DNA of 64,000 bases from assembly GCF_030649675.1 (NCBI RefSeq), contig NZ_JAUTDR010000006.1:124001-188000 (forward strand), read 5' to 3'. The translations under genes and the position numbers were made by a program. Within the stretch, counting starts at the first letter, position 1. Each line of letters starts with the position of its first letter. Shown here piece after piece: positions 8,051 to 18,374 of this stretch. Under the pieces are notes generated by a model. That model ran no database searches. It was given only the letters and a program-made list of their open reading frames with translations, and was not told the DNA's origin. This DNA comes from Haliea sp. E1-2-M8 (GTDB taxonomy: Bacteria; Pseudomonadota; Gammaproteobacteria; Pseudomonadales; Halieaceae).

Positions 8051-9232
8051 ATGATCAAACCCCACGGCTCTGCGGAGCTGCACCCCCTCTATGTCGCCGA
8101 CGACAGTCGTCGCGCGGCCCTGCTGCAGGAGGCGGAGCAACTGCCTTCCCTGCTGCTCAATTCCGCCGCAGCCGCCAACGCGGTGATGCTGGGCGGCGGG
8201 TACTTCAACCCGCTCAGCGGCTACATGAACCTGGCCGATACCCTGAGCGTTGCTGACAAGTTGCAGACCGTGGACGGTCTGTTCTGGCCGGTGCCGATCG
8301 TCAACCTGACCGAGTCCACCGCTGTTGCCGCGGGCAGCCGCATCGCGCTGCGCGACCCCAACGTCGAGGGCAACCCGGTGCTGGCGATCATGCAGGTGGA
8401 AGCCGCCGAGGTCGTCAGCGAGGAGCAGATCGATTTCATCGCGGAAAAGGTTTTCCGCACCCTGGACCCGAAGCACCCCGGGGTCGACACCTTCAAGAGC
8501 CTCGGCCGCACCCTGCTATCGGGCCCCATCGAGGTGCTCAATTTTTCCTACTTCCCGGAGGAGTTTCCGGACACCTTCCGCACCGCAGTGCAGATCCGCG
8601 AGGAAATCGCGGCCCGCGGCTGGAATACCGTGGTCGCCTTCCAGACCCGCAACCCCATGCACCGGGCTCATGAGGAACTGTGCCGGATGGCGATGGAGGA
8701 TCTGCACGCGGACGGCATTCTCATCCACATGCTGCTGGGCCAACTGAAGCCGGGCGATATTCCCGCCGATGTGCGCGACGCCTCCATCCGCAAAATGGTG
8801 GATGTCTACTTCCCGCCGAACACGGTGATGGTGACTGGCTACGGTTTCGACATGCTCTACGCCGGGCCGCGGGAAGCCGTGCTGCACGCGGTGTTCCGCC
8901 AGAACTGTGGCTGCTCGCACCTGATCGTGGGCCGCGACCACGCCGGTGTCGGCGACTACTACGGCGGCTTTGATGCCCAGACCATCTTCGACGAGGAAGT
9001 CCCCGCAGGCGCGCTGGAGTTGCAGATCTACCGCGCCGATCACACCGCCTATAGCAAGAAGCTGGACCGGGTGGTCATGATGCGGGATGCACCGGATCAC
9101 AGCCCGGAAGACTTCGTCCTGCTGTCGGGCACCAAGGTGCGGGAGATGCTGGGCAACGGCGTTGCGCCACCGCCGGAGTTTTCCCGCCCGGAAGTGGCGC
9201 AGATCCTGATGGACTACTACCGGAGCCTGTAA
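8051..9232 (+). CDS. sat: Sulfate adenylyltransferase (ATP sulfurylase, Sat type)
   Basis: The product makes APS from sulfate and ATP. It is the single-chain Sat form, unlike the CysD/CysN heterodimer usual in enteric bacteria. The 393-residue sequence carries the active-site motif QTRNPMHRAHEEL (about residues 198-210) and GRDHAGVGDYYG, and ends with SGTKVREMLGNG. GGAG lies 10 nt before the ATG. Standing after the sulfotransferase and cysC, it completes a PAPS-forming unit. Sat enzymes also run in reverse in sulfur oxidisers, but no dsr, apr or sox gene is nearby, so the forward direction is more likely. Confidence 0.94.
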   Translation: MIKPHGSAELHPLYVADDSRRAALLQEAEQLPSLLLNSAAAANAVMLGGGYFNPLSGYMNLADTLSVADKLQTVDGLFWPVPIVNLTESTAVAAGSRIALRDPNVEGNPVLAIMQVEAAEVVSEEQIDFIAEKVFRTLDPKHPGVDTFKSLGRTLLSGPIEVLNFSYFPEEFPDTFRTAVQIREEIAARGWNTVVAFQTRNPMHRAHEELCRMAMEDLHADGILIHMLLGQLKPGDIPADVRDASIRKMVDVYFPPNTVMVTGYGFDMLYAGPREAVLHAVFRQNCGCSHLIVGRDHAGVGDYYGGFDAQTIFDEEVPAGALELQIYRADHTAYSKKLDRVVMMRDAPDHSPEDFVLLSGTKVREMLGNGVAPPPEFSRPEVAQILMDYYRSL

Positions 9233-9247
9233 CCGGCTCCTGCAGAG

Positions 9248-9682
9248 TTACTGCTGGCCGCCGCGGGTGGCGGCCAGCAGGGATTCCAGCGTCTGCGGCC
9301 CAACCAGGGATTGGACCAGCTCGCCCGCGGGATTGATGATGAATGTGGTGGGCAGCACCACAGGTCGGGGCTGGCCCAGCAGTTCCGCCGGGTCTTCCTC
9401 CAGGGTGGGAAAGCCGACCTTCAGATCCCGCAGTTGGCCCGCCAGATCTTCGCCTGTAGCACCGTCATAGTTTACCCCCAGCACGGTGATATCGCCGTGC
9501 TCGTGGTCCAGCTCGTTCAGCTCCGGTATTTCCTCGATACAGGGCTTGCACCACTTGGCCCAGTAGTTGATGACCACCCATTGGCCGCGCAGGCTCTCGA
9601 GCAGGGCGGCGTTGTCGCCCGGTGTTGCGGGGGGCTGGCAGCCGGCGAGCAGCAACAGCAGGGCCAGGCAAGCGTTTTTCAC
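9248..9682 (-). CDS. TlpA-like thioredoxin-fold lipoprotein
   Basis: A 144-residue envelope thiol-disulfide protein. A lipoprotein signal ends at LLAGC (Cys15), so it should be anchored to a membrane and face the periplasm. The thioredoxin fold has the active site WCKPC (residues 44-48), preceded by VVINYWA, and the cis-proline segment LPTTFIINPAG. Such proteins reduce or oxidise disulfides in cytochrome maturation or other envelope proteins; the partner is unknown. The gene is convergent with sat, and its stop lies 15 nt from the sat stop, sharing a hairpin with it. Confidence 0.85.
   Translation of the reverse strand: MKNACLALLLLLAGCQPPATPGDNAALLESLRGQWVVINYWAKWCKPCIEEIPELNELDHEHGDITVLGVNYDGATGEDLAGQLRDLKVGFPTLEEDPAELLGQPRPVVLPTTFIINPAGELVQSLVGPQTLESLLAATRGGQQ
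9251..9280. terminator. Perfect 12-bp hairpin at the convergent sat / tlpA-like junction
   Basis: CTGCTGGCCGCC and GGCGGCCAGCAG are perfect inverted arms around a 6-nt loop. The structure begins at the last codons of the tlpA-like gene and lies about 19 nt after the sat stop. There is no clear T-run on either side, so it may work as a bidirectional RNA 3'-end stabiliser or a Rho-assisted terminator. Confidence 0.5.
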
Positions 9683-9770
9683 GTTCAGGTGCTCCCTTGG
9701 TTTCGATCTGGATACTCGAAGGCGGCAAGTATGCCATGATTTCCCGGCGGTTCCAGCGCAGGCCTTTTGC

Positions 9771-9776
9771 TATAAT
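9771..9776 (+). promoter_or_regulatory. Consensus -10 element before arsC
   Basis: TATAAT occurs 27 nt upstream of the arsC start codon in an otherwise GC-rich gap between divergent genes. No strong -35 was found at the usual distance, so this is a probable promoter with a weak upstream element. Confidence 0.5.
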
Positions 9777-9803
9777 GGCGCTCCTTTGGCCCTGGAGTGT
9801 TAC

Positions 9804-11141
<1,338 letters not shown>

Positions 11142-11145
<4 letters not shown>

Positions 11146-12989
11146 GCAAGCCCTCCCTGTTGCGGCGCATTTTTTCCAGGTTCTGGGCCGGCCTCACCTG
11201 GTTTCGGCTGGCCCTGTCGAACCTCCTGTTCCTGGTTTTCCTGGTGCTGATCTATGTCCTGTATTTCAGCGACAACCAGCAGCCAATGCCGGCCAGGGCG
11301 GCCCTGCTGCTGGACCTCGGCGGCACCCTGGTGGAGGAGAAGTCGCGCGCCAATCCGCTGCAGGCCCTGCTCGGGGAGCCGGCGCCGACGGACCGGGAGA
11401 TATTGCTGCGGGATGTGCTGGATGCGATCCGCCACGCGGCGAAAGACCCGGCGATCACTGCCCTGGTCATGGAACTGGATTACCTGGTGTCCTCGGGGAT
11501 CAGCAAGAATCTGGAGATCGCCGAGGCCATCACTGCGTTCAAGGCCAGCGGCAAACCGGTGCTGGCGGTCGGGGATTTCTTCACCCAGGACCAGTACCTG
11601 CTGGCCAGCCAGGCCGATGAGATAATCCTCAACCCCATGGGAGCAGTGCCGCTGGAGGGCTTTGCCAGCTATCGCAACCACTTCCGCGAGGCGCTGGAGA
11701 AAGCTTCAGTCTCCATGCACGTGTTCCGGGCCGGCGAGAACAAGTCCATGGCGGAACCGTTCCTGCGCGACGACATGTCTGCGCAGGAAAAGGCTATCAC
11801 TGCGCGCTGGCTGCAGGATTTCTGGAGCCGTTATACCGAGCTGGTGGAAGAGCGGCGCCAGTTGCCCCCCGGGGCGATCGACCGCTACATCGACGACTAC
11901 CATGCCCTGCTGGCAGCGGCGGAGGGTGACGGTGCCCGGCTGGCCCGGGAGCAGGGCCTGGTCGACAGGCTGCTGGCGCGCTCCGATGCCAATGATTACC
12001 TGATTTCGGTGGTCGGGGCCGAGGACGAGGAGGGCTTTTACGAGGCCGTGTTCTTCGAGGGCTACATCGCCCGCACCCGCCCGTCGAGCTTCACCCCTGT
12101 CACCGGCGACCGGGTGGCTGTGATTACAGCCGAAGGCAATATCATGTCCGGCGAGCAGCCCCCGGGCACTATCGGCGGCGACTCCCTGTCGCGCCTGTTG
12201 CGACAGACCGCGGAGCAGGAAGGAGTCAAGGCCCTGGTGCTGCGGGTGAATTCCGGCGGCGGCAGCGTTCTCGCCTCCGAGCGCATCCGCCAGGCGGTTA
12301 CCCGGGTGCGCGCGCAGGGCATCCCGGTGGTGGTGTCGATGGGGTCGGTGGCGGCTTCCGGTGGTTACTATATTGCCGCCGAGGCGGACCAGATCTGGGC
12401 CACACCGGCGACCCTGACCGGCAGTATTGGCGTGTTCATGGCTTTCCCCACCTTTGAACAGTTGCTGGACCGAGCCGGTATTCACACCGATGGCGTCGGC
12501 ACCACCAGTCTTGCGGGCTCCCTGCGTTTTGACCGCCCGCTCAATCCGCAGGTGGCGGCATCGCTGGTCAGCACGGTGAACTTTACCTACGAAGGTTTCC
12601 TGGACCTGGTTGCCGCCGGGCGGGACCTGGAGCGGGCGCAGGTACTGCAGGTGGCGGAGGGCAAGGTCTGGAGCGCCGCCGATGCCCAGCGCCTGGGGCT
12701 GGTGGATGAGCTCGGTTCCCTGCGCGACGCCATTGCGGCTGCCGCCAGTCTCGGCGGCCTCGGTGAACGCTATCCGGTGGAGTATGTTCAGGAGCCCCTG
12801 TCACCGCGGGACATGTTGTTGCAGCATCTCGCGTCACGGGTCGGTGCGGTGGTCTCCCCGTGGCCGGGTCTGGGGGCGAGTATGCAGGGTCTGGTACAGC
12901 CGCTGGCCAGCGTCGCCCGCAGCCTGGCCCAGATGAACGATCCCGCACATCTCTACATGCGTTGCCTGTCTTGCTCGGCGCTGCCCTGA
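11142..12989 (+). CDS. sppA: Signal peptide peptidase SppA, 67K type
   Basis: A membrane-anchored serine protease that degrades cleaved signal peptides. The 615-residue protein has one N-terminal transmembrane helix (about 24-42) followed by two S49 peptidase domains, as in the E. coli long form. The Lys/Ser dyad is visible: Lys201 in AGENKSMAEPF and nucleophile Ser406 in SVAASGGYYIA. The start ATG 11142 overlaps the DUF2069 stop. The gene ends 16 nt before the convergent RND gene's stop. Confidence 0.94.
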
Positions 12990-13005
12990 AGGGTGGCGCG
13001 AAGGC

Positions 13006-16000
13006 TCAGGAAGCGGTTTCCAGCCCTTCGCTGGTGAGGCGCTCACTCCACCCCCTGAGGTCCATCAGGATCAGATAGAGGCTGGGCACCAGCAGCAGCG
13101 TAATCACGGTGGCAAAGACGATGCCGAAGGCCAGCGAAACGGCCATGGGCACGATCTCCTGGGCCTGGGCACTGCGCTCCAGCAGCATCGGGGCGAGGCC
13201 GAAGAAGGTGGTGAGGGAGGTCAGCAGGATGGCGCGGAAGCGACTGCTGCCGGCCTCGACCACCGCCCGCAGGGGCTCCACCCCGTCCTTGATCGAGTTG
13301 TTGATACGGTCCACCAGAATCAGGCTGTCGTTAACCACCACCCCGCTGAGCGCAATCACGCCCATCATCGACATCATGCTCAGGGGATAGCCGGTAATCC
13401 AGTGCCCGACAATGGCGCCAATCACGCCGAACGGTATCACCCCCATGATAATCAGTGGCTGCAGGTAGGAGCGGGTGGGTACGGCCAGCAGGGCGTAGAT
13501 GCCGAACAGCGCCAGGCCGAAACCTATCAGCATGCTGGTCAGCATTTTCTGTTCTTCGTCCGCGAGCCCGGCAATGGCGTAGCTCAGTCCCGGGTAGCGC
13601 TGCAGCAACTCCGGCAGGACGTTTTGCTCGATATCCGCGACCACCCGCGACGGCTCCACCAGGTCCTTGTTCGCACCCGCCGTGACTTCGGCCGCGCGCT
13701 GGTAGTTGATGTGGGTGACTTTCTGCAGGCCCTGCCTGACCTCAAGCCGGGCCACGGTATCAAACGGGATCTCGTCACCGTCCGCTGTGCGGATGTACAT
13801 GTCATTGAGGGAGTTGACTCTTTCCCGGTCCGCGCGCGGGTAGCGGACCATGACCTTGACCTCGTCGAGACCGCGCTGTATTCGCTGCGCTTCGGCGCCG
13901 TAGAAGGCGTGGCGCACCTGGTTGGCCAGCTCGAATCGGGACAGACCCAGGGATTCACCCTCCGGCAGCAGTTCGATATGGAATTCATCCGAGGTTTCGC
14001 TGGCGCCGTTGCGGATGTCATAGAGGCCGTCGTAGCGGCGCAGGGCGGTTGCCAACTCCGCGGATGCGGCGCGCAGCATGGTGAAATCCCGGTGCATCAG
14101 GTCGAAGGCAATTGCGGGGCCAAAGCTGGGCCCGTCGGCGCTGCTGATGGCCAGAATCTTCACCCCGTGTGGCGTGCCCACCGCTTCGCGCCAGCGCTGC
14201 TCGATCTCGCGGGTGCTGATGCTGCGCTGGTCTTCCTTGGTCAGCTCCAGATTGACGCCGCCGGTTGTGCGGCTGCTGCCGAAGGCAAACACATGTTGCA
14301 CCAGTTGCTCGTCGCGGCCGGATTCGCGCCGATAGTCCGCTTCCACCCGATCCAGTGCCGCAACGATGTGGGCAATGGTTTCCAGGGTGCGCTCCTCCGG
14401 GCTGCCCTCGTTCATTTCCACTTCCACGCTGATGAATTCCCCGGGCACATCGGGAGCGATCACGGTACGCACCAGGCCGCCGACAACCAGGCCGCTGCAC
14501 AGGACCAGCAGGCCGATAAACCCCGCCAGGGTGACGTAGCGATAGCGGATGCAGCGCTGCATCAGCGGGCTGTAGCGTTGCTCCACAAACCGCTTCAGGC
14601 GCCGGTTCACGGTTTCCTGCACTCGATCCACCGCCAGCAGGACCCGGCTGCGGGTAGCGCTGCTGTGGGCGAGGTGTGCGGGCAGGATCCACTTCGATTC
14701 CACCAGCGAGAACATCAGGCAGAGAATCACTACCCAGCCGCAGGCCTCGGGGAACGCGGCAAACACGCCCTCCATGAACAGGGTGGGGGCGAAGGCGACG
14801 ATGGTGGTAAGCACGCCGAAAGTCGCCGGTACTGCCACTTTTTGCACGCCGTCGATCACGCTGTCGATACTGTGGCCGTGCTTTTCCTGCTCGGAGTAGG
14901 CGCTCTCGCCCATGATGATCGCATCGTCCACCACGATTCCCAGTACCAGGATGAAACCGAACAGGCTGATCATGTTGAGGCTGGCGTGGATGTATGGCGT
15001 GTTGATCATGGCCATGGCACCGAGGAAGCAGACGGGTATCCCGAGCATCACCCAGAAAGCCAGCTTGATCTCCAGGAACAGGGCCAGCACGATGAATACC
15101 AGCAGCGCGCCCATGGCCAGGTTCTTGACCATCATCCCGAGCCGGCCTTCGAGGTAGAAGGTGATGTCTGACCAGATATCCAGGGTCACCGCCGCCGGCA
15201 GCTGCCCCTGCTGGCGCTCGACCCAGGCCCGGGTGACATTGGCAGTGTCGATAATGTCCTGGCTGCCCATGGCGAAGACCTGGATTCCCAGCGAATAGCG
15301 GTCGTTGAACAGGGCGAAACCGCGGGTCTCCTCGAACTCGTCGCGGACCGTGGCGATGTCGCCCAGCAGCAGGCGGGTGCCATCGGGGAAACTGCGCAGG
15401 ACAATGGCTTCGAAATCCTGCTGCACATAGGCCTGGCCCTGGGTACGCAGCATGATGTCGCCCTGGCGGGTGCGCAGGGAGCCGGCGGGCAGATCCAGTG
15501 AGGAGCGGGCGATAATGTCCGCCACTTCCCCCAGACTCAGGTGGTATTCACGCAACCGTTGTTCGGAGATTTCCACCGAAATCTCGTAGGCGCGGGCGCC
15601 GACCACCTCCGCCGCGGACACCTCGGGCAGGGTCAGCAACTCGCGGCGCAGCTCGTCCGCCAGGGTTTTCATGCTGCGTTCGTCCAGCTCCCCGGACAGC
15701 TGCAGTTGCAGGGCGGGAAACAGCAGCTCGGGCTGGCTGATAATGGCTTTTTCCGCATTCTCGGGGAAGTGCTGAATGGCGTCGATGCGGTTCTTGATGT
15801 CCGCCAGCAGCTCGTTGATATCGGTACCGTCCAGCGGTTCGATCATGATTCTGGCGAGGGACTCCATGGCGTCCGATTCCACCCGCTTGATGCCGTCGAG
15901 ATCGTTGATGGCCTCCTCGATCTTCAGCACGATACCCTGCTCCACCTCTTCCGGTGAGGCGCCGGGATAGGCCATGTTGATGAAGATCATGTCGATGTCG

Positions 16001-16137
16001 AAGGTGGGGAACATCGCGCGCTGAATGGTGAACGCCGAGCCCAGGCCGACCACCAGGATGATGGCCATCAGCAGGTTGGCCGCGACCGGATTGTGTGCAA
16101 ACCAGGCAATGATGCCCTTGTGTCGCCCCATGTTCAC
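13006..16137 (-). CDS. RND-family efflux transporter, inner-membrane pump (pump B)
   Basis: A 1043-residue proton-driven exporter of the AcrB-like superfamily. It has the N-terminal helix (about 14-34), a large periplasmic porter region, the conserved acidic pair in GIVVDDAIIMGE of the fourth helix, and a repeated second half ending in a cluster of helices. The acidic pair argues for a multidrug or lipophile pump and against the metal-exporting CusA subfamily, although substrates cannot be named. The start (GTG 16137, or the ATG two codons inside) overlaps the stop of the adaptor gene, so the two are translated together. No outer-membrane channel gene is adjacent; a TolC encoded elsewhere is presumably used. 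Confidence 0.92.
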   Translation of the reverse strand: MNMGRHKGIIAWFAHNPVAANLLMAIILVVGLGSAFTIQRAMFPTFDIDMIFINMAYPGASPEEVEQGIVLKIEEAINDLDGIKRVESDAMESLARIMIEPLDGTDINELLADIKNRIDAIQHFPENAEKAIISQPELLFPALQLQLSGELDERSMKTLADELRRELLTLPEVSAAEVVGARAYEISVEISEQRLREYHLSLGEVADIIARSSLDLPAGSLRTRQGDIMLRTQGQAYVQQDFEAIVLRSFPDGTRLLLGDIATVRDEFEETRGFALFNDRYSLGIQVFAMGSQDIIDTANVTRAWVERQQGQLPAAVTLDIWSDITFYLEGRLGMMVKNLAMGALLVFIVLALFLEIKLAFWVMLGIPVCFLGAMAMINTPYIHASLNMISLFGFILVLGIVVDDAIIMGESAYSEQEKHGHSIDSVIDGVQKVAVPATFGVLTTIVAFAPTLFMEGVFAAFPEACGWVVILCLMFSLVESKWILPAHLAHSSATRSRVLLAVDRVQETVNRRLKRFVEQRYSPLMQRCIRYRYVTLAGFIGLLVLCSGLVVGGLVRTVIAPDVPGEFISVEVEMNEGSPEERTLETIAHIVAALDRVEADYRRESGRDEQLVQHVFAFGSSRTTGGVNLELTKEDQRSISTREIEQRWREAVGTPHGVKILAISSADGPSFGPAIAFDLMHRDFTMLRAASAELATALRRYDGLYDIRNGASETSDEFHIELLPEGESLGLSRFELANQVRHAFYGAEAQRIQRGLDEVKVMVRYPRADRERVNSLNDMYIRTADGDEIPFDTVARLEVRQGLQKVTHINYQRAAEVTAGANKDLVEPSRVVADIEQNVLPELLQRYPGLSYAIAGLADEEQKMLTSMLIGFGLALFGIYALLAVPTRSYLQPLIIMGVIPFGVIGAIVGHWITGYPLSMMSMMGVIALSGVVVNDSLILVDRINNSIKDGVEPLRAVVEAGSSRFRAILLTSLTTFFGLAPMLLERSAQAQEIVPMAVSLAFGIVFATVITLLLVPSLYLILMDLRGWSERLTSEGLETAS

Positions 16138-17390
16138 GGGCTGGCGGCCACGTCGGGCGCGACTGGCGTCTCCACGGGGGCAGCCGGCGTTGGCGTGCGT
16201 TGCGGGCGCAGCTCACTGCTGCTGATTCTGGATACCACCTCGACCTCGGCTCCGGTCAGGGCGCTGTCCAGCGCGGTGAGAATGACCAGGTCGCCGTTTT
16301 CCAGGCCCGAGGATACGTAGATGAAATCGCCAGCGGCGCGCAGGGTGGTCACCTTGCGATTGCGCACCAGGTTGTTGTCATCCACCACCGCGACCATGTC
16401 GCCGGCCCGCAGCACGTAGCGGGGCAGCGCCACCAGCCCGGGCATGGGCCGGCCCTGGATGCTCGCGTTGACGAAGGTGCCAATACGCAGAGGTTCGCGC
16501 CCGGGGCTGTTGAGGGCATAGGGGTCGTCGATGCGGGCAACCGCAAACAATGCGCGAGAGCGCTCATCGAAAACCCCCTCACTGCGGTGCAGGCGAGCAG
16601 TCCAGTGAGTGACGTCGCCGCCGACATCGGTGTACAGGTCGATAACGGCGCTGCCGGCGTCAGTCGCAACCCCGGGGAGGTCCAGGTAGGCGAGCCGGGT
16701 TTGCGGGATGGGCAGACGCACTTCGGCCATGGCCACGGCGAAGACTTCCGCGAGGCTGGCGCCGGGAGTGACGTAGTGCCCCAGCTCGCTGTGTTTGGCC
16801 CCGATCAGGGCATCGTAGGGTGCGCGCACTACGGTTCGTTCCAGGTCGTCCCTGGCTGTGTTCACGTCCGCAGCCGCGGCCAGTCGCTGGGCCTCGGCCT
16901 GGGCCAGTTGCGGCTTGCGCAGGTACAGATCGCGGGCCTCGTCAGAGCGCTGGCTGCCCGCTGGCAGGCGCTCCCACTCGCGTCGGGCCACGTCCGCCCG
17001 CCCTCGTTCCTGCAGCAACTCACTCTCGGCACTGCGCAGGGCGGCCTCGGCGCGGGCCAGCTGCGCTTCGTAGTCGCGGGGGTCGATACGCAGCAGTATC
17101 TCGCCCTGGCGCAGGAAACCGCCCACATTGAAACTCTCGGCGACTTCCACGATACGGCCCTGCACTTCCGCCACCAACTCGGTTTGTTGCAGGGGCGAGA
17201 CGGTACCCTGGGCCTGTACCGGGATACGGATGGTTTCCTGCTCCGCTTCCACTACATCCACCGTCACCGGGATGTATACCGGCTCGCTGATCTCGGTGGA
17301 AGGGCGGTTCAGGAATAACAGGAAGGTGACGGCCGTCGCACCTGCGAGCAGGCCGACGGCTAGAATGATCTGGCGTTTTACAGATGCCAC
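16134..17390 (-). CDS. RND periplasmic adaptor (membrane fusion protein) of pump B
   Basis: A 418-residue adaptor linking pump B to an outer-membrane channel. An N-terminal hydrophobic segment (about 8-26) anchors or exports it. The biotinyl-lipoyl-like half motif is in VQGTVSPLQQTELVAEVQGRI, followed by a predicted alpha-hairpin rich in Ala, Glu and Arg (about 105-175), the second lipoyl half (VVRAPYDALIGAKHSELG), and beta-barrel/MP domains. The tail is rich in Pro and Thr. GTG 17390 is the start. The order adaptor-pump is the usual one, and the two frames overlap by 4 nt. Confidence 0.9.
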   Translation of the reverse strand: MASVKRQIILAVGLLAGATAVTFLLFLNRPSTEISEPVYIPVTVDVVEAEQETIRIPVQAQGTVSPLQQTELVAEVQGRIVEVAESFNVGGFLRQGEILLRIDPRDYEAQLARAEAALRSAESELLQERGRADVARREWERLPAGSQRSDEARDLYLRKPQLAQAEAQRLAAAADVNTARDDLERTVVRAPYDALIGAKHSELGHYVTPGASLAEVFAVAMAEVRLPIPQTRLAYLDLPGVATDAGSAVIDLYTDVGGDVTHWTARLHRSEGVFDERSRALFAVARIDDPYALNSPGREPLRIGTFVNASIQGRPMPGLVALPRYVLRAGDMVAVVDDNNLVRNRKVTTLRAAGDFIYVSSGLENGDLVILTALDSALTGAEVEVVSRISSSELRPQRTPTPAAPVETPVAPDVAASP

Positions 17391-17411
17391 AGCAGGATCC
17401 GGTCAGAGACC

Positions 17412-17442
17412 GCGGTGCCTCGCCGTGAGGCAATTGCACCGC
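17412..17442. other. Hairpin in the mscS / adaptor gap
   Basis: The 125-bp gap between mscS and the pump B adaptor contains GCGGTGC and GCACCGC as inverted arms, with an inner CCTC/GAGG pairing. It could end or attenuate transcription from mscS, making pump B a separate unit. TATAAC on the minus strand at 17466-17461 could be a -10 for the adaptor gene, but no good -35 was found. Confidence 0.35.
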
Positions 17443-17515
17443 AGCTTTTATGAAAGTGCCGTTATATCACACCGAACCGGGTCGAGCCTGTGAAATACTG
17501 GTAACAAAGGAGGTT

Positions 17516-18334
17516 TCAGTCCTTCGCCGGCATATTCACGTCCACCTGCGGGAACGGAATGCTGAGGCCCGCCTCATCGAATTTCAGTTTCACCGCCTCG
17601 GTGGTGTCCCAGAAAACTCCCCAGTAGTCCGCCGAGTTGACCCAGGGCCGGACCAGGAAATTGACGCTGGAGTCTGCCAGCTCGCCCACCACGATGTTGG
17701 GCTCCGGCTCCGCCAGCACTCTCTCGTCGGCGGCAATGATTTCCTGCAGCAACTGCTTGGCCTGGCGCAGGTCGTCGCCGTAGGAGACGCCGAAAACCAT
17801 ATCCACACGGCGGGTGGAGCGCGCGGAATAATTGGTGATGTTGTTGCTGAGAATGGCGCTGTTGGGAACGATGACTTCCTTGTTGTCCGGGGTAGTCATG
17901 GTGGTAGTGAAGATGCTGATGCTCTCGATCACCCCCATCGCCTTGCCCGCTTCCACGAAATCGCCCTTGGTGAAAGGACGGAAGGTGATCAGCAGCACAC
18001 CGGCAGCCAGGTTCGACAGCGAGCCCTGCAGCGACAGGCCGATGGCGAGACCGGCGGCACCCAGCAGGGCGACCATGGAGGTGGTGTCGATGCCCAGCTG
18101 GCTGAGCGCCGCGATGATGACGAACAGCAGCAGCAGCCAGCGCAGGATCGCCGACAGGAATCGTACCAGCACCTCGTCCATGCGCCGCGCCTGCATTACT
18201 TTGATGATCAGGCCGACAACGGTGGCGACTACGATGCGCCCGATATAGAAGATGACCAGGGCCAGGACAATACGGGTGCCCCAGGGAATGATGTAAGCCT
18301 GCCACAGCAAGTTGATGTCGATGTTCTCGGGCAT
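17516..18334 (-). CDS. mscS: Small-conductance mechanosensitive channel, MscS family
   Basis: A 272-residue inner-membrane channel that opens on hypo-osmotic shock. Three membrane helices occupy roughly residues 12-110. The pore-lining third helix is Gly/Ala rich (LLGAAGLAIGLSLQGSLSNLAAG), followed by the beta-domain motif FRPFTKGDFVEAG and VPNSAILSNNITNYS. Length and motifs match E. coli MscS (286 aa). The start is ATG 18334, which has an AAGGAG site; the frame extends upstream without another good site. The gene lies between two RND adaptor genes on the same strand, an unusual place for it. Confidence 0.92.
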   Translation of the reverse strand: MPENIDINLLWQAYIIPWGTRIVLALVIFYIGRIVVATVVGLIIKVMQARRMDEVLVRFLSAILRWLLLLFVIIAALSQLGIDTTSMVALLGAAGLAIGLSLQGSLSNLAAGVLLITFRPFTKGDFVEAGKAMGVIESISIFTTTMTTPDNKEVIVPNSAILSNNITNYSARSTRRVDMVFGVSYGDDLRQAKQLLQEIIAADERVLAEPEPNIVVGELADSSVNFLVRPWVNSADYWGVFWDTTEAVKLKFDEAGLSIPFPQVDVNMPAKD

Positions 18335-18374
18335 TTTCGGGGTTCTCCTTGGAAAAACCGCTAATATACCCGAT

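Noticed and set aside
8051-9232. Sat as part of dissimilatory sulfur oxidation
   Set aside because: No dsr, apr or sox gene is nearby, and the neighbours are a sulfotransferase and APS kinase, which fit PAPS formation.
13402-15171. Plus-strand frame opposite RND pump B
   Set aside because: Its product is His/Gln/Ala-rich without structure, and the pump on the other strand shows all RND motifs.
17450-18364. Plus-strand frame opposite mscS
   Set aside because: It mirrors the mscS coding strand and has no motif or ribosome site; mscS is well supported.
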